64,000 nucleotides of DNA from Chryseobacterium gleum (lineage in GTDB: Bacteria; Bacteroidota; Bacteroidia; Flavobacteriales; Weeksellaceae): NCBI RefSeq assembly GCF_900636535.1, contig NZ_LR134289.1:558001-622000 (forward strand). Direction: 5' to 3'. Below the pieces are notes generated by a model that was not told the origin of the DNA, searched no databases, and saw only the letters and a program-made list of their open reading frames with translations. Both the position numbers and the translations under genes were made by a program. Positions 15,689 to 23,430 of this stretch are shown piece after piece; position 1 is the stretch's first letter; every line of letters starts with the position of its first letter.

Positions 15689-18145
15689 ATGAATAAGAAT
15701 AAATCAACACTGATCGGACTTTTTTCCGGGAACAAATATTCGGTATTGTTTTTGGTTTTAATGGGGGTGTCACCTCTTACAAAGGCTCAAAATAATCCAA
15801 CAATTACTGTTGGTGGAAAAACGTTCACAGATCTTAACAAGAATGGTAAACTGGACATCTGGGAAGATACAAGACTTCCGGTTGATCAAAGAATTGATGT
15901 TATCATCAGCCAAATGACCAATAAAGAAAAGGTTGATCTGTTGGTTGGAACAGGAATGCCCGGAATTGAAGTCTTAACCGGACCTGTAGGAGACACAAAA
16001 AAAGGCCTGGTTCCCGGAGCTGCAGGTGGAACAGCGAATCTGGACAGATTCGGAATTCCGGCTACTGTTGTTGCGGATGGGCCTGCAGGCTTAAGAATTG
16101 CACCAACAAGAGAAAATGATTCCAAAACGTACTATGCAACAGCATTTCCTGTAGGAACGGCTTTGGCTTCAACCTGGAACAAATCCTTATTGGAAGAAGT
16201 TGGAAAAGCAATGGGGAATGAAGTGAAAGAATACGGTGTTGATGTTTTGCTGGCGCCTGCCTTGAATATTCAGAGAAATCCATTAAATGGGAGGAATTTC
16301 GAGTATTATTCAGAAGATCCCTTAATTTCAGGGAAAACTGCTGCGGCTATTGTTAACGGAGTCCAGTCCCGGGGAGTGGGAACTTCTGTCAAACATTTTG
16401 CTGCCAATAATGAGGAGACCAATCGTTTAACAATCAATGCACATGTGTCTGAAAGAGCATTGAGAGAATTATATCTGAGAAATTTTGAAATCACCGTAAA
16501 AGAATCCCAGCCCTGGACTGTAATGTCATCTTATAACAAAGTGAATGGAGTGTATACTTCAGATTCCAGAGACTTACTGACCCAGGTTTTAAGAAACGAA
16601 TGGGGATTCAGGGGCATTGTAATGACGGATTGGTTCGGTGGCTTTCCCGGATTTGAATCCATCAGAACAGGAGGAATTTCTGATGTAGTCAAGCAGATGA
16701 ATGCAGGAAATGACCTTTTGATGCCTGGAATTCCGGCACAGAAAAAGGTATTGCTGGAAGCTTTGGATTCAGGCCGATTACCACAAGAAGTGGCAGATCT
16801 GAATGTGAAAAGAATTTTGAAATATATTTTCGGGACACCAACATTTGCACACTATAAATATAGTGACCGACCGGATCTGAACGCGCATGCCGTAGTAACC
16901 AGAAGCGCGGCAGCAGAAGGAATGGTGTTGCTTAAAAATGAAAACAATGTTTTACCTTTTGCAGACAGGCAGAAAGAGGTTTCCTTGTTTGGAGTGACTT
17001 CCTATGCGTGGATTACAGGAGGTACAGGAAGTGGCAGTGTCAACAACAAACATACGGTTTCTCTTTTGGAAGGACTGAATGCTGCGGGGTATAAATTAGA
17101 CAAGGAGCTGGTAGAATTGTATAAACCGCATGCTGAAAAAGAAGCTGCAGCAGAAAAGGAAAGGAGAAAAGCACGGGGAATTTTAGCTTTGCCGGAGAGG
17201 CTTCCAGAAATGAAAATGGATGATGCTTTCATCGCTAAAAAAGCGGAAACTTCTGAAATTGCTTTTGTAACATTGGGAAGAAATTCCGGTGAAGGAGGGG
17301 ATAGAGTAGTGAACAATGACTTTAATCTGGCCACGGAGGAAATAGAAATGCTTGATAAAATTTCCAAAGCTTTCCATGCAAAAGGAAAAAAAGTGGTGGC
17401 TATACTGAACATTGGTGGGGTGATTGAAACTGCTTCGTGGAAAGATAAGGTAGATGCTGTTTTATTGGCCTGGCAGCCTGGCCAGGAAGGAGGGCATTCC
17501 GTTGCAGATGTGATTTCCGGGAAAGTAAATCCTTCCGGAAAACTGACAATGACATTTCCTGTAAATTATGCAGATCATGCATCAGCAAAGAATTTTCCGG
17601 GTGAACCATCGGATAATCCTACAGAGGTAACTTATAAGGAAGGTATTTACGTAGGATATCGTTATTTTAATACTTTTGGAATAAAACCTTCGTTTGAATT
17701 CGGGTATGGAAAGTCGTATACTGATTTTGAGTATTCTAATATTAAAACCAGTTCAAAGACATTTAATAATTCAATAGAAGTAAGTGTCAATATTAAAAAT
17801 ACAGGAAAGGTACCGGGAAAAGAAATCGTTGAATTATATCTTTCTGCACCTGGAAAGACCATTGACAAACCAAAATCTGAATTAAAAGCTTATGCAAAAA
17901 CAAAAGAATTAAATCCAGGTGAATCCCAGACTGTTATTTTGACTTTAAGCAAGAAAGATTTAGCTTCGTTTGAAACGGGAAAATCAGCCTGGATTGCTGA
18001 AGCCGGAACGTATAAAATTCTGGTAGGAGCTTCATCGCTGGATATCAGGCAGACCGCCGAATTTGAAGTTGCAAAAGAATTATCAGTTGAAAAAGTACAG
18101 CACATTCTTCCTGCTGACAAACAATTTGAAGATTTAAAACCATAA
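15689..18145 (+). CDS. Glycoside hydrolase family 3 (beta-glucosidase/xylosidase type), secreted
   Basis: An 818-residue, complete three-domain GH3 enzyme. A signal sequence ends at PLTKAQ. The EF-hand-like loop DLNKNGKLDIWED stands before the N-domain. The motifs LNGRNFEYYSEDP, SVKHFAANNEET and GIVMTDW (Asp314, nucleophile) are clear, and GRNSGEGGDR probably brings the acid/base Glu. The C-terminal FGYGKSYTDFEYS and GKEIVELYLSAP belong to the fibronectin-III-like domain. It cleaves non-reducing-end beta-linked sugars. A 132-base gap with a small hairpin separates it from the hydrolase, so it may have some expression of its own. Confidence 0.93.
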   Translation: MNKNKSTLIGLFSGNKYSVLFLVLMGVSPLTKAQNNPTITVGGKTFTDLNKNGKLDIWEDTRLPVDQRIDVIISQMTNKEKVDLLVGTGMPGIEVLTGPVGDTKKGLVPGAAGGTANLDRFGIPATVVADGPAGLRIAPTRENDSKTYYATAFPVGTALASTWNKSLLEEVGKAMGNEVKEYGVDVLLAPALNIQRNPLNGRNFEYYSEDPLISGKTAAAIVNGVQSRGVGTSVKHFAANNEETNRLTINAHVSERALRELYLRNFEITVKESQPWTVMSSYNKVNGVYTSDSRDLLTQVLRNEWGFRGIVMTDWFGGFPGFESIRTGGISDVVKQMNAGNDLLMPGIPAQKKVLLEALDSGRLPQEVADLNVKRILKYIFGTPTFAHYKYSDRPDLNAHAVVTRSAAAEGMVLLKNENNVLPFADRQKEVSLFGVTSYAWITGGTGSGSVNNKHTVSLLEGLNAAGYKLDKELVELYKPHAEKEAAAEKERRKARGILALPERLPEMKMDDAFIAKKAETSEIAFVTLGRNSGEGGDRVVNNDFNLATEEIEMLDKISKAFHAKGKKVVAILNIGGVIETASWKDKVDAVLLAWQPGQEGGHSVADVISGKVNPSGKLTMTFPVNYADHASAKNFPGEPSDNPTEVTYKEGIYVGYRYFNTFGIKPSFEFGYGKSYTDFEYSNIKTSSKTFNNSIEVSVNIKNTGKVPGKEIVELYLSAPGKTIDKPKSELKAYAKTKELNPGESQTVILTLSKKDLASFETGKSAWIAEAGTYKILVGASSLDIRQTAEFEVAKELSVEKVQHILPADKQFEDLKP

Positions 18146-18265
18146 GAATAATAAAGTAAAAAAGAAAATCTAATGCTTAAGTATCTTATCAACAATCTGA
18201 TAGGATGGGAAATGTAACATCATAAAGAAAATATCGGAAATTAATTTTTTATTTGCAAAAATTTG

Positions 18266-18273
18266 TATATTTG
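18266..18273 (+). promoter_or_regulatory. Promoter -7 element for aspartokinase leader
   Basis: TATATTTG matches the Bacteroidetes TAnnTTTG element and lies 20 bases before the leader peptide ATG. No exact TTTG -33 box at 18-20 bases was found; a T-rich tract fills that region. Confidence 0.55.
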
Positions 18274-18292
18274 CCCAGCAAAAAAAGAAATA

Positions 18293-18349
18293 ATGATATT
18301 ATCTAACTTAAAAAAGGGAAAGAAACAGTACTTACGTCGAACGTCGTGA
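18293..18349 (+). CDS. Aspartokinase leader peptide (attenuator)
   Basis: An 18-codon frame encodes MILSNLKKGKKQYLRRTS. Four of six consecutive codons (7-12) are lysine or lie among lysines (KKGKK). It starts just downstream of a TATATTTG promoter element and is followed by an intrinsic terminator and then the aspartokinase gene. The last codons and stop contain GTCGTGA (18343-18349), which can pair with TCACGAC (18396-18402) across the terminator loop and right arm. A ribosome stalled on the lysine codons would leave that strand free and block the terminator. This is inference from layout; Arg or Thr near the end could be the control residues instead. Confidence 0.6.
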   Translation: MILSNLKKGKKQYLRRTS

Positions 18350-18385
18350 GTCATTTTCCTTTGGTTAGAAACTAAAATAAATCAG

Positions 18386-18417
18386 GAGCTTGTCATCACG
18401 ACAGGCTCTTTTTTTTT
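18386..18417 (+). terminator. Attenuator terminator before aspartokinase
   Basis: GAGCTTGTC (18386-18394) pairs with GACAGGCTC (18400-18408), with one G-T wobble, around a five-base loop. Nine T residues follow. It stands 26 bases before the aspartokinase ATG, so it must be bypassed for the gene to be expressed. Confidence 0.8.
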
Positions 18418-18443
18418 GAGAAATATTTAACAATTAATAAATT

Positions 18444-19763
18444 ATGAAAGTACTAAAATTTGGAGGGACTTCAGTAGGAAGCCCGGAAAGGATTGAACAG
18501 TTATTACCCATTATCAGATCTCAGGCAGCGGATAAACACCTGGTTGTTTTATCAGCAGTATCCGGTACAACAAATGATCTGGTAAAGTTATCAGAACTGT
18601 ATGAGAAGAAGGATATTGAGGGAGCCTACAAACATATTGATGTACTATATGAAAAATATAAAAACTTTGTAAATAAATTATTTAAAACAGAAGAAGGTAT
18701 TCAGGAAGCTTCATCTTTTATTGATAAAATCTTTGATCTGTTTTATCAATTCAAAAATAAAAACTTCACTTCCAGTGCAGAGCGTGTTATATTGGCACAG
18801 GGCGAGATTATTTCTACAACTCTGTTTCATTTACATTTAAAGGAAAAAGAAATTTCTTCCGTTCTGTTATCGGCATTGGATTTTATGCTGATTGATGAAG
18901 ATAAAGAACCGGATATTGATTACATCAGAAAACATGCTGGTCTTGAAATAGCAAAATATCAGGAAGAAACCTTATTTATAACCCAGGGATATATTTGCAG
19001 AAATGCTCAGGGGGAAATTGATAATCTGCAAAGGGGAGGATCAGATTATACCGCTTCATTACTGGGAGCAGCCTTGCAGGTAGAGGAAATTCAGATCTGG
19101 ACAGATATTGACGGCTTCCACAATAATGATCCGAGATATGTTCAGAATACCAAATCCATTGCCAGACTTAGCTTCGATGAAGCTGCCGAATTATCTTACT
19201 TTGGAGCCAAAATCCTTCATCCTCAAAGTGTTTTCCCTGCAAGAAAATATAATGTTCCTGTAAGATTACTGGATACAATGAATCCAAGTGCGGCCGGAAC
19301 ATTGATTTCAGGAGAAATTTCCAATCAGAATCAGATAGTAGCAATTGCAGCCAAAGACGGGATTACGGCAATCCGCATCCAGTCTTCCCGTATGCTGATG
19401 GCGTATGGCTTTTTGAGAAAAGTTTTTGAGGTTTTTGAACGTTATAAAACTCCGATAGATATGATTACGACTTCTGAGGTAGCTGTTTCTCTTACCATAG
19501 ATCAGACAGACCAGCTTTCTGAAATTGTAAAAGAACTTGAGTTCTTCTCAGCTGTGGAAATTGACAATGAGCAATCTATCATCTGTATTGTCGGAGATTT
19601 CAGAAAAGAAAATCACGGATACGCAACTATTGTCTCTGAAGCGGTAAAGCATATTCCGATCCGTATGATTTCTTATGGAGGAAGTGAAAATAATATTTCA
19701 TTACTGGTTCCGTCTGTTTATAAGATAGAAGCCCTAAGATCTCTGCATAACAGATTGTTTTAG
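18444..19763 (+). CDS. Monofunctional aspartokinase
   Basis: A 439-residue aspartate kinase that phosphorylates L-aspartate, the first step towards lysine, threonine, methionine and diaminopimelate. The N-terminus MKVLKFGGTSVGSPERI is the diagnostic aspartokinase signature, and LQRGGSDYTASLLGAAL and EIQIWTDIDGFHNNDPR are further kinase-domain motifs. The last 150 residues (from about 300) form the paired ACT regulatory domains that bind amino-acid effectors. There is no homoserine dehydrogenase domain, so this is the single-function type. It is preceded by a leader peptide and terminator and followed by a terminator, so it is a one-gene unit. dapD, a later lysine-pathway gene, is 15 kb away. 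Confidence 0.94.
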   Translation: MKVLKFGGTSVGSPERIEQLLPIIRSQAADKHLVVLSAVSGTTNDLVKLSELYEKKDIEGAYKHIDVLYEKYKNFVNKLFKTEEGIQEASSFIDKIFDLFYQFKNKNFTSSAERVILAQGEIISTTLFHLHLKEKEISSVLLSALDFMLIDEDKEPDIDYIRKHAGLEIAKYQEETLFITQGYICRNAQGEIDNLQRGGSDYTASLLGAALQVEEIQIWTDIDGFHNNDPRYVQNTKSIARLSFDEAAELSYFGAKILHPQSVFPARKYNVPVRLLDTMNPSAAGTLISGEISNQNQIVAIAAKDGITAIRIQSSRMLMAYGFLRKVFEVFERYKTPIDMITTSEVAVSLTIDQTDQLSEIVKELEFFSAVEIDNEQSIICIVGDFRKENHGYATIVSEAVKHIPIRMISYGGSENNISLLVPSVYKIEALRSLHNRLF

Positions 19764-19781
19764 AAAAGAGATAACAGAATA

Positions 19782-19808
19782 AAAAACCGCTTTTAGAGCG
19801 TTTTTTTT
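19782..19808 (+). terminator. Terminator after aspartokinase
   Basis: A short hairpin CGCT/AGCG (19788-19791, 19797-19800) framed by A6 before and T8 after. It lies 25 bases past the aspartokinase stop. Confidence 0.65.
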
Positions 19809-19828
19809 GTTTACAAATATGCAGATGA

Positions 19829-19858
19829 AAAAAGGTGGACAATTCAGTCCACCTTTTT
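19829..19858. terminator. Bidirectional terminator between convergent genes
   Basis: AAAAAGGTGGAC and GTCCACCTTTTT form a perfect 12-bp stem with a 6-base loop. The A and T runs at its ends let it work on both strands, ending the aspartokinase transcript and the minus-strand hydrolase gene. Confidence 0.85.
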
Positions 19859-19870
19859 ATGTATAGTTTG

Positions 19871-20692
19871 TTAAGACTGGATAAATTCCAAAAGGTCTTT
19901 ATTAATCGTTTCATGCTCTGTAGTCGGCATACCGTGAGGGAAACCAGGATAGACAATCAGTTTACCGTTCTTTAATAATTTAGCTGATTTTATCGCAGAA
20001 TTTTCGATAGGGACAATCTGGTCATCATCTCCGTGCATTACCAGAACCGGAATATCAACTGCTTTCAGATCTTCTGTGAAATCCGTTTCAGAGAATGCTT
20101 TAATACCGTCATAATGAGCAACAATTCCTCCCATCACACCTTGTCTCCACCAGTTTCTCTGAACTCCGTCTTTTACATTGGCACCTTCTCTGTTATACCC
20201 ATAGAAAGGGAATGTCAGATCATAATAAAACTGGTTTCTGTTGTTCATGGTCTGTTCCCTGATATTATCAAAAACTTCCATAGGAACGCCGTCAGGATTC
20301 GTTTCACTTTTTACCATAACCGGCGGAACGGCACTGATCAATACTGCTTTTTTTGCTCTTCCATTAGCATATTTATGTACATATCGGATCACTTCACCAC
20401 CTCCGGTAGAATGTCCTATATGAACAACGTCTTTCAAACCAAGAAACTCAACAAGTTCTGCAGCATCAGAAGCATATTGTTCAATAGTATGATTATAAAT
20501 ATTCTGGCTTGAGCGGCCATGGCCTCTTCTGTCATGGGTAATAACCCTGTAACCTCTCTGTAAGAAAAAGATCACCTGTGCATCCCAGTCATCGGATGAT
20601 AGTGGCCACCCGTGGTGAAACATCAGTACAGGTCCTTCTCCCTGGTCTTTATAAAAAATTTCAGTTCCGTCTTTTAATGTTAATGTACTCAT
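19871..20692 (-). CDS. Alpha/beta hydrolase, cofactor-free haloperoxidase-like
   Basis: A 273-residue single-domain hydrolase, the normal length for the non-haem chloroperoxidase/bromoperoxidase group. HHGWPLSSDDW carries the oxyanion region and HDRRGHGRSSQ the conserved loop. GHSTGGGEV holds the nucleophile Ser, HGDDDQIVP the acid and PGFPHGMPTTE the catalytic His. No signal peptide is seen, so it should be cytoplasmic. The family are esterases with promiscuous perhydrolase activity; a physiological substrate is not evident. It is a single gene flanked by a terminator. Confidence 0.9.
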   Translation of the reverse strand: MSTLTLKDGTEIFYKDQGEGPVLMFHHGWPLSSDDWDAQVIFFLQRGYRVITHDRRGHGRSSQNIYNHTIEQYASDAAELVEFLGLKDVVHIGHSTGGGEVIRYVHKYANGRAKKAVLISAVPPVMVKSETNPDGVPMEVFDNIREQTMNNRNQFYYDLTFPFYGYNREGANVKDGVQRNWWRQGVMGGIVAHYDGIKAFSETDFTEDLKAVDIPVLVMHGDDDQIVPIENSAIKSAKLLKNGKLIVYPGFPHGMPTTEHETINKDLLEFIQS

Positions 20693-20973
20693 AGCTTTAA
20701 ATTTTTAATGTTGATGATTAAGTTATTTTGTAATTATGTGTTGTCTTAATTCTTTAGCAAATGTAATAAGGCTAAGTTGGATTGAAATTAAACTAGATTA
20801 ATTTCGTTCATTTGAAAGTAAAAAGTTATAGAAATTAATTTATTTATTGCTTGATGTTAAGTAAATATAATGAAAAAAAATGGCCTTTCCTGAAAAGGGC
20901 TTGTATAGTCTGTTTTTAAATCAAATAAAAATATCTTTATCAATAAGATGGTTAAAGTTCTTTTTGACTATGC
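20693..20973. other. Gap upstream of the ADP-ribosyltransferase gene, little seen
   Basis: AT-rich divergent region between the hydrolase and the ADP-ribosyltransferase genes. It must contain the hydrolase promoter. I saw no strong inverted repeat or RNA structure in it. Confidence 0.4.
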
Positions 20974-21003
20974 TTTCCGTTTCATCGTATTTGTATACAT
21001 TTG
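20974..21003 (+). promoter_or_regulatory. Promoter for the ADP-ribosyltransferase gene
   Basis: TTTC (20974-20977) and TACATTTG (20996-21003) are separated by 18 bases, matching the Bacteroidetes vegetative promoter pattern with one mismatch in the -33 box. The gene ATG follows 44 bases downstream. Confidence 0.6.
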
Positions 21004-21046
21004 TCAGATCTACCGAAACAATTTTAAAACAATTAAAAAATAAAGC

Positions 21047-21790
21047 ATGGAATTCTCACCTTTTAATAATGTGGTTAAACTATGTCTGCAAGGCATGGCC
21101 ATGGAAGAAAACGGAATGTCAGAGGAGGCAGGAAGACTGTTTTTGCAAGCCTGGAATGAAGCAACGGATGATCACGAAAAATTTCTGGCTGCTCATTATG
21201 TTGCCCGTCATCAAAAAACAACTGCAGATGAGTTAAAATGGCTGGAAACATCATTGGATTTTGCTTTAAAAATAAATGATGATACCGTTAAAAGTGCGCT
21301 GCCTGCTCTTTACCAGAAAATTGCTCAGTGCTACGGAAAATCAGGAGATACGGAAATGTCAGAAAAGAATGCTGAACTGGCATTGCAGTTAAAAAACCAT
21401 CCGTCTGATAAAGGCCCTTTTTATCATGGAACAAAAGCAGATTTAAAGGTTGGAGACTTACTGACGGCAGGAGGGAACTCCAACTACCAGTCTGATCTGA
21501 AAATGAATCATATCTATTTTACGGCTTTGGTTAACGGGGCAGGACTTGCTGCTGCATTGGCAAAAGGGGAGGATAAAGAACGTGTCTATATTGTAGAGCC
21601 AACAGGAAATTTTGAAAACGATCCGAATGTTACCGATAAAAAATTTCCCGGAAATCCCACCCGCTCTTACCGCTCCGAAATGCCTTTGAAAATTATCGGG
21701 GAAGTTACAGAATGGACCAGACCGGCGCCTGAAGATCTTCAACGGTTCCGTGAAAAACTGGAAAACAGCAATGGGGAGATTATCAATTAG
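21047..21790 (+). CDS. Arr-like rifamycin ADP-ribosyltransferase with N-terminal helical domain
   Basis: A 247-residue protein. Residues 123-245 match the whole rifampin ADP-ribosyltransferase Arr: GPFYHGTKADLKVGDLL (NAD-binding His), HIYFTALVNGAGLAAALAKG (conserved Tyr), YIVEPTGNFENDPNVTDKKF and PGNPTRSYRSEMPLKIIGEV (conserved Asp within NDPNVTD). Arr proteins inactivate rifamycins by adding ADP-ribose. The first 122 residues are an all-helical, TPR-like domain (MAMEENGMSEEAGRLFLQAW) absent from the roughly 140-residue classical Arr. The 3' end overlaps the convergent S41 peptidase gene by 8 bases. Resistance is predicted, not shown. Confidence 0.88.
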   Translation: MEFSPFNNVVKLCLQGMAMEENGMSEEAGRLFLQAWNEATDDHEKFLAAHYVARHQKTTADELKWLETSLDFALKINDDTVKSALPALYQKIAQCYGKSGDTEMSEKNAELALQLKNHPSDKGPFYHGTKADLKVGDLLTAGGNSNYQSDLKMNHIYFTALVNGAGLAAALAKGEDKERVYIVEPTGNFENDPNVTDKKFPGNPTRSYRSEMPLKIIGEVTEWTRPAPEDLQRFREKLENSNGEIIN

Positions 21791-23165
21791 TCTCCTTATT
21801 TGTTTTCACTGCTTTTAATATATATTCCAGGGGCTTATCAATACCATTAATCTTATCCTGCAATGTCGGAACTATGAGGATATCAGGAACTACGGGGGTA
21901 TAACTACTTGTATTGCAGTCAGCACCGAAGCTCATGGATGAAGTACTCCGCATTTGAATTTTACTGTTGGGAAGGGTAAACATAAAGGCTTCACCAAAAT
22001 CATTGGTATATTCACCCGTTGGCTCACCTACAAGCTCTGCCAGTTTGTACTGCTTCATTCCGTCTGCTACAAGATTGGCGCTTGAAAAGGTAAAAGGACC
22101 AGTTAACACATATACTTTTCCTTTAAAAACAGGATCATTTTTAAATTTATTAAAATCCGGTTTACAGTTTCCTGTTTCCCAGACGGTTCCGTTCTCCATT
22201 TTCAGATATTCACTTTCGGTATTATGGTCTGCGATGAGTTTGTCTTTATAAATCTGGCTTATTTTCCAGCGTTTGCTGCCTTGCAAAGAATATTTCTGAT
22301 CTGTAATATAGCTTAGCAACAGGTCTCCCAGAATAGAATTTCCACCGCTGTTGTTCCGGAGATCAATGGCTAAATCTTTAATATTTTCTTTTCTTATTGT
22401 TGAAAATGTCTCACTGAGGAACTTATCAAAATCATCCATATTTCCGGACATACTCCTGAAGTCCAAATAAGCCAGTTTATGATTGATGATTTTGAAATCA
22501 TAAGGCTTTGCAATTCCCGGCATTGATAAAGCCAGGAAATCTCTGAACTTCATTCCTTCATTAATGGTAATTTCTCTGATATCTCCTTCAGGTAACTTAT
22601 ACTTTACAGAGAAAGGAGCGGTTATATTTTCCAGATACAGAAAATAGCTGAATAATTTCAGGGATATAATATCTCTGAACTGGCTGGTTCCGCCGATATT
22701 CTTTTTCATGTTCTGGAACAAAGATTCAATATCTTGCCCATTAATACTGAGAATTGCTGATCCTGCAGGTATTTGTCCTGTATTTGCTGATGAATATAAT
22801 TTTTCATGATCTGAAACGAGTAACAGCGGAAAGAAAATGGGTTTGGAAAAGTCCTCTTTCATGAAAGACTGGGAAATGCCCGGATTGGAATGGGCATCCT
22901 GCAAAAGAGCACTTACCTGATACATCACCAAAGTCATTTCCTTTAATGATAACTGATCCGGCAGTTTGTTTTTAATCTTATCCACTTCCGTATTGTATTG
23001 CTTTTGAGATATAAACAGGAAAGGGCTGTAATGAGAGTCCAAAACCGTTTTACTGTAATAGTCAATATCATCCTTGGCCTGCTGCCTGCTTACTGTATTT
23101 TGAGAAAAGCATAATGATATTGATGAGAATAATACAATAACTAAAATTGATTTCTTTGTAATCAT
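21783..23165 (-). CDS. S41 family peptidase, exported
   Basis: About 460 residues from the ATG at 23165, chosen because it gives a clean signal peptide (SILVIVLFSSISLCFSQ); the frame extends nine codons further to an ATG at 23192. The C-terminal half has the tail-specific protease fold: AYLDFRSMSGNMDDF, DLAIDLRNNSGGNS, and the Ser region VLTGPFTFSSANLVADGMKQYKLAELVGEPTGE. The region about residues 120-190 may be a PDZ-like substrate-binding domain. S41 enzymes trim or degrade periplasmic or surface proteins. It is a single gene, convergent with the ADP-ribosyltransferase and divergent from the sensor kinase. Confidence 0.86.
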   Translation of the reverse strand: MITKKSILVIVLFSSISLCFSQNTVSRQQAKDDIDYYSKTVLDSHYSPFLFISQKQYNTEVDKIKNKLPDQLSLKEMTLVMYQVSALLQDAHSNPGISQSFMKEDFSKPIFFPLLLVSDHEKLYSSANTGQIPAGSAILSINGQDIESLFQNMKKNIGGTSQFRDIISLKLFSYFLYLENITAPFSVKYKLPEGDIREITINEGMKFRDFLALSMPGIAKPYDFKIINHKLAYLDFRSMSGNMDDFDKFLSETFSTIRKENIKDLAIDLRNNSGGNSILGDLLLSYITDQKYSLQGSKRWKISQIYKDKLIADHNTESEYLKMENGTVWETGNCKPDFNKFKNDPVFKGKVYVLTGPFTFSSANLVADGMKQYKLAELVGEPTGEYTNDFGEAFMFTLPNSKIQMRSTSSMSFGADCNTSSYTPVVPDILIVPTLQDKINGIDKPLEYILKAVKTNKETN

Positions 23166-23430
23166 AATAAAGATTAAAAATTTTATCTTCAAAAATACTA
23201 ATTAATGAAACATACTGGAGATGTGTGTGTTAGAATATTCTGAAACATGATTGATTTTTTACACGATGAAACAGACAGTAATAATAAACATTAATACAGC
23301 TTCGGTTATTAAAGTAAATTCAAAGGTTATCCGAAATATATCGGAAAAAAATACAGATGTTTTTGTGTGATTGATGTATAATTTAATAATAAAGTGTTTC
23401 AAATGAATTATATTTACGCTATTGATAAAA

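Noticed and set aside
20880..21236. Plus-strand frame of 118 residues
   Set aside because: It runs through the promoter region and into the ADP-ribosyltransferase gene in another frame; no family similarity.
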